Below, piece by piece: positions 26,082-35,371 of a stretch of DNA of 64,000 nucleotides; positions within the stretch are counted from its first letter, which is position 1, and each line of letters opens with the position of its first letter. The stretch comes from Streptomyces sp. Go-475 (GTDB taxonomy: Bacteria > Actinomycetota > Actinomycetes > Streptomycetales > Streptomycetaceae): the NCBI RefSeq assembly GCF_003330845.1, contig NZ_CP026121.1, forward strand, positions 6,677,501-6,741,500, in the 5' to 3' direction. The notes below the pieces were generated by a model, which searched no databases, was not told where the DNA came from, and was given only the letters and a program-made list of their open reading frames with translations. The position numbers and the translations under genes were made by a program.

Positions 26082-28211
26082 TTACGCCGGGACGCTCGCG
26101 ACGCCCGGAGCCAGGAACTTCTTGCCGTTCACGCGCTCGGAGACACCCTCGCGGTCCAGGTACGGCGTGATGCCGCCCAGGTGGAAGGGCCAGCCGGCGC
26201 CCGTGATGAGGCAGAGGTCGATGTCCTGCGCCTCGGCGACGACGCCCTCGTCGAGCATGAGCCCGATCTCCTGCGCCACCGCGTCCAGGACGCGCTCGCG
26301 GACCTGCTCCTCCGTCAGGACGCTGTCGCCCTGCTTCAGCAGCGCGGCGACCTCGGGGTCCAGCTCGGGCTTGCCGCTGTCGTAGACGTAGAAGCCGCGC
26401 TTGCCCGCCTCGACGACCGCCTTGAGGTTCGGGGAGACCGTGAAGCGGTCCGGGAACGCCCTGTTGAGCGTCTCGGAGACGTGCAGGCCGATCGCCGGGC
26501 CGACCAGCTCCAGCAGGACCAGCGGCGACATCGGCAGACCGAGCGGCTCGACGCCCTTCTCGGCGACCTCGACCGGCGTGCCCTCGTCGATGATGTTCTG
26601 GATCTCGCCCATGAAGCGGGTCAGGATGCGGTTCACGACGAACGCCGGGGCGTCCTTCACGAGGACCGCGGTCTTCTTCAGCTTCTTGGCGACGCCGAAC
26701 GCCGTGGCGAGGGAGGCATCGTCGGTCTGCTCACCGCGGACGATCTCCAGCAGCGGCAGCACGGCGACCGGGTTGAAGAAGTGGAAGCCGACGACCCGCT
26801 CGGGGTGCTTCAGCTTCGACGCCATCTCCGACACCGACAGCGAGGAGGTGTTGGTGGCGAGGATCGCGTGCGCCGGGGCGACCGCCTCGACCTCCGCGAA
26901 CACCTTCTGCTTGACGCCCATCTCCTCGAACACGGCCTCGATGACGAAGTCCGCGTCCGCGAAGCCCTCGGCCTTGTCCAGGACACCGGTCACCAGCGCC
27001 TTGAGGCGGTTGGCCTTGTCCTGGTTGATGCGGCCCTTGCCGAGCAGCTTGTCGATCTCGGCGTGGACGTAGCCCACACCCTTGTCGACGCGCTCCTGGT
27101 CGATGTCGGTCAGCACGACCGGCACCTCCAGGCGACGCAGGAACAGCAGCGCGAGCTGGGAGGCCATCAGACCGGCGCCGACGACACCGACCTTGGTGAC
27201 CGGGCGGGCCAGGGACTTGTCCGGGGCGCCGGCGGGGCGCTTGCCGCGCTTCTGCACCAGGTTGAAGGCGTAGATGCCGGCGCGCAGTTCGCCGCCCATG
27301 ATGAGGTCGGCGAGCGCCTTGTCCTCGGCGTCGTAGCCCTGCTGGAGGTCGCCGTTCTTGGCGGCGGCGATGATGTCCAGGGCGCGGTAGGCGGCCGGGG
27401 CGGCGCCGTGCACCTTGGAGTCGGCGATGAAGCGGCCCTTGGCGACGGCCTGGTCCCAGGCCTCGCCACGGTCGATCACCGGGCGCTCGATCTTCAGCTC
27501 GCCCTTGAGGACGGTCGCGGTCCAGATCAGCGACTGCTCCAGGAAGTCCGCGCCCTCGAAGATCGCGTCGGCGATCCCGAGCTCGTAGACCTGCTTGCCC
27601 TTGAGCTGCTTGTTCTGGTTGAGGCTGTTCTCGATGATCACCGAGACGGCCTTCTCGGGTCCGATCAGGTTCGGCAGCAGCGTGCAGCCGCCCCAGCCCG
27701 GGACCAGGCCGAGGAAGACCTCGGGCAGGGAGAACGCCGGCACGGCCGCGGAGACGGTGCGGTAGGTGCAGTGCAGACCGACCTCGACACCGCCGCCCAT
27801 CGCGGCGCCGTTGTAGTACGCGAAGGTCGGCACGGCCAGCTCGGACAGCCGCTTGAAGACCTCGTGGCCGCCCTTGCCGATGGCGAGCGCGTGCTCGTAC
27901 TCCTTGAGGATCTCCACGCCCTTGAGGTCGGCGCCGACCGCGAAGATGAACGGTTTGCCGGTGATGCCGACGCCGACGATCTCGCCGTCCGCCGCCTCCT
28001 TCTCGACCTGGTCGATGGCGGTGTTCAGGTTCGCCAGCGAGGCCGGGCCGAAGGTGGTCGGCTTGGTGTGGTCGTGGCCGTTGTCCAGGGTGATCAGGGC
28101 GAAACGGCCCGCACCCAGGGGGAGGTCGAAGTGGCGTACGTGCGCACTCGTGACGACCTCGTCCGGGAACAGCTCGGAAGCCTGCTTGAGAAGCTCGGCG
28201 GTGGTGCTCAC
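26082..28211 (-). CDS. fadB: Fatty-acid oxidation complex alpha subunit (enoyl-CoA hydratase / 3-hydroxyacyl-CoA dehydrogenase)
   Basis: Bifunctional beta-oxidation enzyme of 709 aa. An N-terminal crotonase domain (about 20-220; oxyanion-hole region YYNGAAMGGGVEVGL) hydrates enoyl-CoA. An NAD-binding 3-hydroxyacyl-CoA dehydrogenase domain follows (KVGVVGAGLMASQLALL, about 340, and ATNTSSL, HFFNPV further on). GTG 28211 overlaps the thiolase stop by 4 bp (GTGA) with GAGGGGG upstream. Partner thiolase is encoded first. Corresponds by position to S. coelicolor SCO6026. Substrate chain length is not predictable. Confidence 0.92.
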   Translation of the reverse strand: MSTTAELLKQASELFPDEVVTSAHVRHFDLPLGAGRFALITLDNGHDHTKPTTFGPASLANLNTAIDQVEKEAADGEIVGVGITGKPFIFAVGADLKGVEILKEYEHALAIGKGGHEVFKRLSELAVPTFAYYNGAAMGGGVEVGLHCTYRTVSAAVPAFSLPEVFLGLVPGWGGCTLLPNLIGPEKAVSVIIENSLNQNKQLKGKQVYELGIADAIFEGADFLEQSLIWTATVLKGELKIERPVIDRGEAWDQAVAKGRFIADSKVHGAAPAAYRALDIIAAAKNGDLQQGYDAEDKALADLIMGGELRAGIYAFNLVQKRGKRPAGAPDKSLARPVTKVGVVGAGLMASQLALLFLRRLEVPVVLTDIDQERVDKGVGYVHAEIDKLLGKGRINQDKANRLKALVTGVLDKAEGFADADFVIEAVFEEMGVKQKVFAEVEAVAPAHAILATNTSSLSVSEMASKLKHPERVVGFHFFNPVAVLPLLEIVRGEQTDDASLATAFGVAKKLKKTAVLVKDAPAFVVNRILTRFMGEIQNIIDEGTPVEVAEKGVEPLGLPMSPLVLLELVGPAIGLHVSETLNRAFPDRFTVSPNLKAVVEAGKRGFYVYDSGKPELDPEVAALLKQGDSVLTEEQVRERVLDAVAQEIGLMLDEGVVAEAQDIDLCLITGAGWPFHLGGITPYLDREGVSERVNGKKFLAPGVASVPA

Positions 28212-29425
28212 TTGTCCCCCTCGAAGTGCGGGTTCTCCCAGATGACCGTCGCGCCCATGCCGAAGCCGACGCACATGGTGGTCAGGCCGTAGCGGACGTG
28301 CGGCTGCTCCTCGAACTGGCGGGCCAGCTGCGTCATCAGGCGGACGCCGGAGGAGGCCAGCGGATGGCCGAAGGCGATGGCGCCGCCGTACTGGTTGACG
28401 CGCTCGTCGTCGTCGGCGATGCCGTAGTGGTCGAGGAAGGCCAGGACCTGGACGGCGAAGGCCTCGTTGATCTCGAACAGGCCGATGTCGGAGATCGACA
28501 GGCCGGCCTGGGCCAGCGCCTTCTCCGTCGCCGGGATCGGACCGTAGCCCATGACCTCCGGCTCCACGCCCGCGAAGGAGTAGGAGACCAGGCGCATCTT
28601 CACGGGGAGGTCGTTCTCCCGCGCGAACTCCTCGGAGGCGATGAGGGAGGCGGTGGCGCCGTCGTTCAGACCGGCCGCGTTGCCGGCGGTGACCCGGCCG
28701 TGCACGCGGAACGGGGTCTTGAGGCCCTGGAGGTTCTCCAGGGTCGTGCCCGGGCGCATCGGCTCGTCGGCGGTGACCAGGCCCCAGCCCGTCTCCCCGC
28801 CCTCCGGGTTGGTGCGGCGCACGGAGATCGGCACCAGGTCGGCCTGGATCTTGCCGTTGGCGTACGCCTTGGCGGCCTTCTCCTGGGAGCGCACCGCGTA
28901 CTCGTCGGCGCGCAGCTTGGTGATCTGCGGGTACCGGTCGTGCAGGTTCTCCGCGGTCATGCCCATGAACAGGGCCGACTCGTCGACCAGCTTCTCGGAG
29001 ACGAACCGCGGGTTCGGGTCGACGCCCTCACCCATGGGGTGGCGGCCCATGTGCTCGACACCACCGGCGATGGCGATGTCGTACGCGCCGAAGGCGACGG
29101 AACCGGCCACCGTGGTGACGGCGGTCAGCGCGCCGGCGCACATGCGGTCGATGGAGTAACCGGGCACGGACTGCGGCAGCCCGGCGAGGATGCCCGCCGT
29201 GCGGCCGATGGTCAGGCCCTGGTCGCCGATCTGCGTGGTCGCGGCGATGGCGACCTCGTCGATCTTCTTCGGGTCGAGACCGGGGTTGCGGCGCAGCAGC
29301 TCCCGGATCGCCTTCACGACGAGGTCGTCGGCACGGGTCTCGTGGTAGATGCCCTTCGGGCCCGCCTTGCCGAACGGGGTGCGGACGCCGTCGACGAAGA
29401 CGACGTCCCTGACGGTACGAGGCAC
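28208..29425 (-). CDS. fadA: Acetyl-CoA C-acyltransferase (3-ketoacyl-CoA thiolase)
   Basis: Thiolytic last step of beta-oxidation. Length 405 aa; catalytic cysteine C96 (DRMCAGAL), histidine in GHPLASSG, second cysteine in TMCVGFGMG. GTG 29425 has GGAGGAG upstream. First gene of the fadAB-type operon. Confidence 0.93.
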   Translation of the reverse strand: MPRTVRDVVFVDGVRTPFGKAGPKGIYHETRADDLVVKAIRELLRRNPGLDPKKIDEVAIAATTQIGDQGLTIGRTAGILAGLPQSVPGYSIDRMCAGALTAVTTVAGSVAFGAYDIAIAGGVEHMGRHPMGEGVDPNPRFVSEKLVDESALFMGMTAENLHDRYPQITKLRADEYAVRSQEKAAKAYANGKIQADLVPISVRRTNPEGGETGWGLVTADEPMRPGTTLENLQGLKTPFRVHGRVTAGNAAGLNDGATASLIASEEFARENDLPVKMRLVSYSFAGVEPEVMGYGPIPATEKALAQAGLSISDIGLFEINEAFAVQVLAFLDHYGIADDDERVNQYGGAIAFGHPLASSGVRLMTQLARQFEEQPHVRYGLTTMCVGFGMGATVIWENPHFEGDK

Positions 29426-29453
29426 GATGGCTCTCCTCCAGGGTCCAGGACGC

Positions 29454-29494
29454 TGAGCGCTTGCTCACCCCATGCTACTTATGAGTAACGTAGC
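29454..29494. promoter_or_regulatory. Two inverted repeats in the fad promoter region
   Basis: TGAGC-gctt-GCTCA (29454-29467) and a 21-bp repeat GCTAC ... GTAGC (29474-29494) with inner TACT-TATG-AGTA (29476-29487). They lie 29 and 49 bp upstream of the thiolase start. AGCAAGCGCT-type palindromes are typical TetR-family operators in actinobacteria. A repressor released by acyl-CoA is a reasonable guess. Confidence 0.5.
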
Positions 29495-29525
29495 TGCCCA
29501 GTCCCGTGGCCCCAAGCGGTGAAGG

Positions 29526-30572
29526 TCACACACGAATGCCGGGCGGGGCAGTGGACCCCCGGGGCGTCAGCACGGGCGTGGGCACGGGATGCGACTCGGC
29601 CTCACCGCCCGCCGTGATCACCGAGAACAGGGTCCGGGCGACCTCTGCCCCGAACCCGTGCACATCATGGCTCATCGCGGACAGCGTCGGATGCGTCAGC
29701 CGGCACAGCTGCGAGTCGTCCCACGCCAGCAGCGACACGTCCTCCGGCACCCGCAGCCCCATCTCCGCCGCCACCGACAGCCCGGCCACCGCCATGATGT
29801 CGTTGTCGTACACGATCGCCGTCGGCCGGTCCGGCGGCGCGGCCGTCAGCAGCGACCGTGTCGCCCGCGCCCCCGCGTCCCCCGAGAAGTCCGTCGCCAC
29901 CTGCCACGCCCCGGCCAGCGCCAGCGCCCCCGCGGCCTCGTCGAACGCCGCCGTCCGGATGGCCGTGTGCCCGAGGTCCGCCGCCCCGCCCACCCGGGCG
30001 ATCCGCCGGTGCCCGAGCGCGGCCAGGTACCGCACCGCCTCCGTCACGGCCGTGGCGTCGTCGGTCCACACAGAGGTCAGCCCCCCGGTCAGCGACGGGT
30101 GCCCGACGGCGACCGCGGGCAGCCCCAGCCGCCGCACCAGGTCCACCCGGGGGTCGTCGGCCCGGAAGTCGACCAGGATCGACCCGCCGACCTGCCGCCC
30201 CCTCCACCACGCCCCCTGGACGCCCACCTCCTCGTCCAGGCTCCGCACGAGCCTCAGCAGCAGCGAGCAGGAGTGCTCGGCCAGCACGCTCTCCACGCCC
30301 GAGACGAACTCCATGTACCAGGGCTCCAGGCCCAGCGCCCGCGCCGGCCGGCACACCGCGAGCCCCACCACGTCCACGCGCGACCCGGCCAGCGTCCGTG
30401 CCGTGAGGTTCGGCGCCCAGCCCAGCTCCCGCGCCGCCCGGAAGATCCGGTCCCGGGTCGCCTCGGACAGCCCCGGCTTGTGGTTGAAGGCGAGCGACAC
30501 GGCTCCCTTGGACACCCCGGCCCGGGCGGCGACGTCCTTGATGGTGACGCGGGGGGCCGGCGCCGCCGTCAT
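29526..30572 (-). CDS. LacI-family transcriptional regulator
   Basis: Repressor of 348 aa: LacI helix-turn-helix (VTIKDVAARAGVSKGAVSLAFN, about 9-30) and a periplasmic-binding-like ligand domain (IVYDNDIMAVAGL, DDSQLCRLTHPTLSA). ATG 30572 overlaps the beta-mannosidase stop by 4 bp (ATGA), so it is the last gene of that operon. It most likely controls the mannosidase and the divergent ABC importer in response to a mannoside-derived ligand. Operator candidates lie between those two units. Confidence 0.9.
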   Translation of the reverse strand: MTAAPAPRVTIKDVAARAGVSKGAVSLAFNHKPGLSEATRDRIFRAARELGWAPNLTARTLAGSRVDVVGLAVCRPARALGLEPWYMEFVSGVESVLAEHSCSLLLRLVRSLDEEVGVQGAWWRGRQVGGSILVDFRADDPRVDLVRRLGLPAVAVGHPSLTGGLTSVWTDDATAVTEAVRYLAALGHRRIARVGGAADLGHTAIRTAAFDEAAGALALAGAWQVATDFSGDAGARATRSLLTAAPPDRPTAIVYDNDIMAVAGLSVAAEMGLRVPEDVSLLAWDDSQLCRLTHPTLSAMSHDVHGFGAEVARTLFSVITAGGEAESHPVPTPVLTPRGSTAPPGIRV

Positions 30573-32941
30573 CGGGTGGGCTCCACGCAGTACAGGGCCG
30601 ATCGGGCGGCCTCCGGATCCGGAGCCCGCCAGCCGCGCACCCCGATGGTCACCTCTTCGCCCGGCAGCAGCGTGACCAGGCCCCGGTCGGCCCGCGCCGC
30701 CGGATCCAGCCGGTCGGCCTGCAGGAGCAGGTCCCGTACCAGCGTGTGGGCGGTCACTCTGATCCCGCCCGGGGCGAGGGCCACCTCGAACTCCGGCCGC
30801 GGGTAGGCGACTTCGCGGTCGGGCACCGGGAAGTGCAGCGCCCGCAGCCCGTCCAGGTCCGCGACCAGGAACTCCTTCGGCCCGGCGGGCGCCAGCTCGC
30901 CCGGCACCCCGACCCGCGCCACGCTCCGCCTCCCGGCCGACAGTTCCACCTCGCCCCGTGCCAGCGCCTCGCCCCCGACGGACATCCGGCGCAGGGTCAG
31001 CGTCCCCGTCCAGTCCTCGGCGCCCTGGTTGACGGCGGCCACCTCCAGCGCGCCGTCGCGCGGGTGCAGCGTCAGCAACCGGTCCGCGTACAGCCGCTTC
31101 AGCTCGTGGTACAGCGGCTTCTCCCGCCCGTCCCCGTCGATCGCCGCCCAGGAGGTCACCGGCCAGCAGTCGTTGAGCTGCCAGACGACCGTGCCCGCGC
31201 ACACCGGCCAGTGCGCGCGCCAGTGCTCGATCCCGGCCGCGACCGCACGCGCCTGGTTGACCTGCGTCAGGTAGTGCCACCGGTCGAAGTCCCCGTCCGG
31301 CACGGCGAAGTGCCGGGCCAGCCCGCGCGCCAGCTTCCCGTTGCCGTCGTCCGCCTTCTGGTGGTGCAGCATGCCGGGGGAGTCCGGCGCGAGCTCCTCC
31401 CCGGGCAGGGCGCGGCGCAGCGTGGCGTACGCGGGCGGGGCCTGCCAGCCGAACTCGGCGACGAACCGCGGCACGCTCAGCCGGTAGTCGGCGTGGTCCT
31501 CCCGGTTCCACACCTCCCAGGAGTGGTGCGTGCCGTGCGCCGGGTCGTTCGGATGGTGCCGCCACGACCCGGACCACGGACTGCCCGCCGTGTACGGCCG
31601 GGTCGGGTCCAACTCGGCCACCACCCGCGGCAGCACGCCCAGGTAGTAGCCCTCGCCCCAGGAGTCCCCGGCCAGCCTCGGCTCCCACCCCCAGTCCCGG
31701 AACCCCCACAGGTTCTCGTTGTTGCCGTTCCACAGCACCAGCGAGGGATGCGGCATCAGCCGTACGACGTTCTCCCGCGCCTCGGCCTCCACCTCACCGC
31801 GCAGCGGCTGCTCCTCCGGGTAGGCCGCGCACGCGAACGGGAAGTCCTGCCAGACCAGCAGCCCCAGCTCGTCGCAGGCGTCGTAGAAGTCCTCGCTCTC
31901 GTAGATCCCGCCGCCCCAGATCCGGACGAGGTCCACACCGGCGCCGGCGGCCTGCTCCAGCCGCTCCCGGTAGCGCGCGCGGGTGATCCGGGACGGGAAG
32001 ACGTCGTCGGGGATCCAGTTGACGCCCCGCGCGAAGAGCCGCTCGCCGTTGACGACGAGGGTGAAGCCGGTGCCGTGCGCGTCGGGCCGCCGGTCCAGCT
32101 CCACGGTGCGGAAGCCGATCCGCCGCCGCCACACGTCCAGCGCGTCGTCCCCGTGCAGCAGGGTCAACTCCACGTCGTACAGCGGCTGTCCGCCGTAGCC
32201 GCGCGGCCACCACAGCTCCGGGTCGGGCACCCGCAGCCGTACGGTCCCGCCCGCCCCCTCGATCTCCGCGCGGGCCCGCACCCCGGCGACGGTCGCCTCC
32301 ACGGCGAGCGGCGCCTCGACCCGGGTCCGCTCGACCTCGACGGCCAGCTCGACGACCCCGGTGCCCTCCGCGACGCTCACCAGGGGCCGCACCCGGGCGA
32401 TCCGGGCCGTCGACCAGCGCTCCAGGCGCACCGGACGCCAGATCCCGGCCGTCACCAGGGTCGGCCCCCAGTCCCAGCCGAAGGAGCAGGCCATCTTGCG
32501 CAGGTACTGGTAGGGCTCGGCATAGGCGGCGGGCCGTTCGCCCAGGCGTCCCCGGACGGCCTCGGCCTCGGCGTACGCGGAGACGAACCGCACCGACAGC
32601 CGCCCGAAAAGGCCCGTCACGTCGAACCGGTAGGAGCGGTGCATGTTCCGCACCGTGCCCAGCAGCCGCCCGTCCAGGGAGATCTCGGCGACGGTGTCGA
32701 GCCCGTCGAAGACCAGGTCGGTCTGCTCCTGCGCGGACGACGGGGCGGGCAGCTCCCGCTCGTACGTCCAGTCCCGGCGCCCCACCCAGGCCACGTCCGT
32801 CTCGTTCCGGCCCAGGAAGGGGTCCGGGATCACCCCGGCCGCCATCAGGTCGGTGTGCACGCAGCCCGGCACCGAGGCCGGCAGCGTCTCCGACCCGTGC
32901 CGCAGGATCCATCCGTCGCCGAGCGGTGTGGCCTCCAGCAT
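30569..32941 (-). CDS. Beta-mannosidase, GH2
   Basis: Hydrolyses terminal beta-mannosyl residues from manno-oligosaccharides. Length 790 aa, no signal peptide, so it acts on imported substrate. Sugar-binding jelly-roll (about 1-170), immunoglobulin-like domain, TIM barrel with the acid/base in NGNNEN (E409) and the nucleophile in FVAEFGWQ (E496), and C-terminal beta domains. ATG 32941 has AAGGGAG upstream; the open frame upstream to 33349 overlaps the divergent gene and is not coding. Co-transcribed with the LacI gene. Confidence 0.93.
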   Translation of the reverse strand: MLEATPLGDGWILRHGSETLPASVPGCVHTDLMAAGVIPDPFLGRNETDVAWVGRRDWTYERELPAPSSAQEQTDLVFDGLDTVAEISLDGRLLGTVRNMHRSYRFDVTGLFGRLSVRFVSAYAEAEAVRGRLGERPAAYAEPYQYLRKMACSFGWDWGPTLVTAGIWRPVRLERWSTARIARVRPLVSVAEGTGVVELAVEVERTRVEAPLAVEATVAGVRARAEIEGAGGTVRLRVPDPELWWPRGYGGQPLYDVELTLLHGDDALDVWRRRIGFRTVELDRRPDAHGTGFTLVVNGERLFARGVNWIPDDVFPSRITRARYRERLEQAAGAGVDLVRIWGGGIYESEDFYDACDELGLLVWQDFPFACAAYPEEQPLRGEVEAEARENVVRLMPHPSLVLWNGNNENLWGFRDWGWEPRLAGDSWGEGYYLGVLPRVVAELDPTRPYTAGSPWSGSWRHHPNDPAHGTHHSWEVWNREDHADYRLSVPRFVAEFGWQAPPAYATLRRALPGEELAPDSPGMLHHQKADDGNGKLARGLARHFAVPDGDFDRWHYLTQVNQARAVAAGIEHWRAHWPVCAGTVVWQLNDCWPVTSWAAIDGDGREKPLYHELKRLYADRLLTLHPRDGALEVAAVNQGAEDWTGTLTLRRMSVGGEALARGEVELSAGRRSVARVGVPGELAPAGPKEFLVADLDGLRALHFPVPDREVAYPRPEFEVALAPGGIRVTAHTLVRDLLLQADRLDPAARADRGLVTLLPGEEVTIGVRGWRAPDPEAARSALYCVEPTR

Positions 32942-32952
32942 GCCCACTCCCT

Positions 32953-33032
32953 TAACCGGTGTAGTGAAGAGCCGTGTACGGGTTTCGCATCCTTGGCGGG
33001 AATGGGACTTTACCGGTTGAGAAAGCGCTGTC
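32953..33032. promoter_or_regulatory. Operator candidates in the mannosidase-importer divergent promoter
   Basis: TAACCGGT (32953-32960) and ACCGGTT (33012-33018) are inverted copies of one half-site, followed by GAAAGCGCTGTC (33021-33032), which is a LacI-type palindrome with one mismatch around the AGCGCT core. All lie between the two divergent starts, where the adjacent LacI protein could control both directions. Confidence 0.5.
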
Positions 33033-33104
33033 AGAGTGCCGAACCAGCCATACCGCACGTGCTCGTCCGTCCCGAGTTCCTCTCCGCGAACGGAGCTGAT
33101 GCAC

Positions 33105-34418
33105 ATGAACCGCCGTATCGTCCTGGCCCTCGCCGTGGGGGCCGCCCTGCTGGCTTCCGGCTGCACCGGAAGCGGGGGCGCCACCAAGGGCGCCGACGCC
33201 GAGGCGCCCGACGACCCCGCCAAGGTCAGCGGGACCATCACCGTCCTCACCCACCGGACCGACCTCGTGCAGGACGGGACGATGAAGAAGTACGTCGCCG
33301 AGTTCAACAAGACGTACCCCAAGGTGAAGGTCGAGTTCGACGGCATCACCGACTACGAGGGCGAAGTCAAGATCCGTATGAACACGGAGAACTACGGGGA
33401 CGTCCTCATGATCCCCGCGGTGATCGAGAAGAAGGACTACCCCAAGTTCTTCGCCTCCTTGGGCGGCAGAGAGGAGCGGAGCAAGAAGTACCGCTTCACC
33501 GACTACACGGCCGTCGACGGCAAGGTCTACGGCCAGAGCCCGCTCGGCGCGGTCCCGGGGTTCATCTACAACAAGAAGGTGTGGAGCCGGGCCGGGGTCA
33601 CCGACTGGCCCACGACACCGGCCGAGTTCCTCGCCGGCCTCAAGGCCATCAAGGCGAAGACCGACGCGGTCCCCTACTACACCAACTTCAAGGACGGCTG
33701 GCCGCTCAGCCAGTGGACCGGGGTCAAGGGCTCGGTGAGCTGCGACGAGCAGGCCACCACCAGATGGGTCGAGGGCAACCCCTGGGCCGAGGGCGGCGAA
33801 CTGCGGGTGGCGGACAGCCTGCTGTACGACATCGTGCACGAGGGGCTCTCCGAGAAGGACCCGACGACCACCAACTGGGAGGCGTCCAAGCCCAAGCTGG
33901 CCAAGGGCGAGATCGCCACCATGTGGCTCGGCTCCTGGGCCGTCATCCAGATGCGGGGCGCGGCGAAGCAGGCCGGCGCCGACCCGGACGACATCGGGTT
34001 CATGCCCTTCCCCGCCCAGAAGGACGGCACGTTCTGCGCGGTGACGTCGCCCGACTACCAGCAGGCCGTCAACATCCACTCCGACCACAAGGAAGCCGCC
34101 CGCGCCTGGATCGACTGGTTCACCGACAAGTCCGGCTACGCCGAGGACAACCTGGCGCTGTCGCCGCTCAAGGACGGCCCGCTGCCCGACGTCCTGAAGC
34201 CGTACGAGGAGGCGGGCGTCAAGTTCCTCGACCTCGACGACAGCAAGGGCGCCGAGCTGAAGACCCTCGAGAACCAGTCCGAGGTCGGCATCAACACGCC
34301 CGACTACCGCAAGGAACTCGTCGACATGGCCCGCGGCGCCAGGAAGGGCGACCCGGACGACTACCTGGACGGCCTCGGTGAGAAGTGGACCGAGACCCAG
34401 AAGTCGCTGGGGTACTGA
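33105..34418 (+). CDS. Sugar ABC transporter substrate-binding lipoprotein
   Basis: Extracellular solute-binding lipoprotein of 437 aa; lipobox LASGC, lipidated C20. The mature protein begins GTITVLTHRTDLVQDG, family 1 (MalE-like). ATG 33105 is chosen for the 9-nt spacing to GGAG; ATG 33099 is only 3 nt away. Stop and the next ATG share a base (TGATG). Context (GH2 beta-mannosidase, LacI) suggests beta-mannosides or mannobiose as ligand, which is inference. Confidence 0.88.
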   Translation: MNRRIVLALAVGAALLASGCTGSGGATKGADAEAPDDPAKVSGTITVLTHRTDLVQDGTMKKYVAEFNKTYPKVKVEFDGITDYEGEVKIRMNTENYGDVLMIPAVIEKKDYPKFFASLGGREERSKKYRFTDYTAVDGKVYGQSPLGAVPGFIYNKKVWSRAGVTDWPTTPAEFLAGLKAIKAKTDAVPYYTNFKDGWPLSQWTGVKGSVSCDEQATTRWVEGNPWAEGGELRVADSLLYDIVHEGLSEKDPTTTNWEASKPKLAKGEIATMWLGSWAVIQMRGAAKQAGADPDDIGFMPFPAQKDGTFCAVTSPDYQQAVNIHSDHKEAARAWIDWFTDKSGYAEDNLALSPLKDGPLPDVLKPYEEAGVKFLDLDDSKGAELKTLENQSEVGINTPDYRKELVDMARGARKGDPDDYLDGLGEKWTETQKSLGY

Positions 34419-35371
34419 TGGCGAGCACGACCGAGACGGCGTCCGTGAAGACCGCCGCGGGGCCGGGGGCCGCCGCCCCCGCCCCGCGCCGGGCGCGTCT
34501 GTGGCGCGGGGCCACCCCCTGGCTCTTCCTGCTGGCCCCGCTCACACTCCTGATCGTCTTCACCTACGCGCCGATCGCCAACATGGTCGCGTACAGCTTC
34601 ACCGACTGGGACGGCGTGAGCCCCGAGCTGCGCTACACGGGAGCCGAGAACTACACCGAACTCTTCACCCGCCCCGACCTGTTCGAGGTCTTCTGGGTCA
34701 GCGGCTACTACCTGGTCGCCTCGGTCGTCCAGATCGTCGCCGCGCTGTACTTCGCGACGATCCTGAGCTTCAACGTCCGCTTCCGGAACTTCTTCAAGGG
34801 CGTGCTGTTCTTCCCGTACCTGATCAACGGGGTCGCGATCGGCTTCGTCTTCCTCTACTTCTTCCAGGACGGCGGCACCCTCGACTCGGTGCTGGGCCTG
34901 TTCGGCGTGGAGACGGACCGCGCGTGGCTGGGCACCCCGGAGTCGGCGAACACCTCCCTCGCCGCCGTCTCGGTCTGGCGCTACCTCGGCCTGAACTTCG
35001 TCCTCTTCCTGGGCGCCATCCAGTCCATCCCCGGGGAGCTGTACGAGGCGGCCGAACTGGACGGCGCGAACCGCTGGCACCAGTTCCGCCACATCATCGC
35101 GCCGGGCATCAAGCCGGTGCTGTCCCTCACCGTGATCCTGTCGATCTCGGGCTCCCTGTCGGTCTTCGAGATCCCGTACATCATGACCGGCGGCGCGACC
35201 GGCACGGAGACCTTCGTGATCCAGACCGTGAAGCTGGCCTTCCAGTTCAACAAGACGGGGCTCGCCTCGGCGGCCGCGATCGTGCTGCTGCTGATCGTCC
35301 TGGCGGTGACCTGGGTGCAGCGCCGCCTCGTACCCGACTCCGCCGACGACAAGAGGATGGACCTCGCATGA
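34418..35371 (+). CDS. Sugar ABC transporter permease (MalF type)
   Basis: Permease of 317 aa with about six membrane segments after an Ala/Pro-rich N-tail. EAA loop: GELYEAAELDGANRWHQFR. It starts one base into the stop of the binding-protein gene and overlaps the next permease by 4 bp (ATGA). No ATPase gene is nearby. Confidence 0.88.
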   Translation: MASTTETASVKTAAGPGAAAPAPRRARLWRGATPWLFLLAPLTLLIVFTYAPIANMVAYSFTDWDGVSPELRYTGAENYTELFTRPDLFEVFWVSGYYLVASVVQIVAALYFATILSFNVRFRNFFKGVLFFPYLINGVAIGFVFLYFFQDGGTLDSVLGLFGVETDRAWLGTPESANTSLAAVSVWRYLGLNFVLFLGAIQSIPGELYEAAELDGANRWHQFRHIIAPGIKPVLSLTVILSISGSLSVFEIPYIMTGGATGTETFVIQTVKLAFQFNKTGLASAAAIVLLLIVLAVTWVQRRLVPDSADDKRMDLA

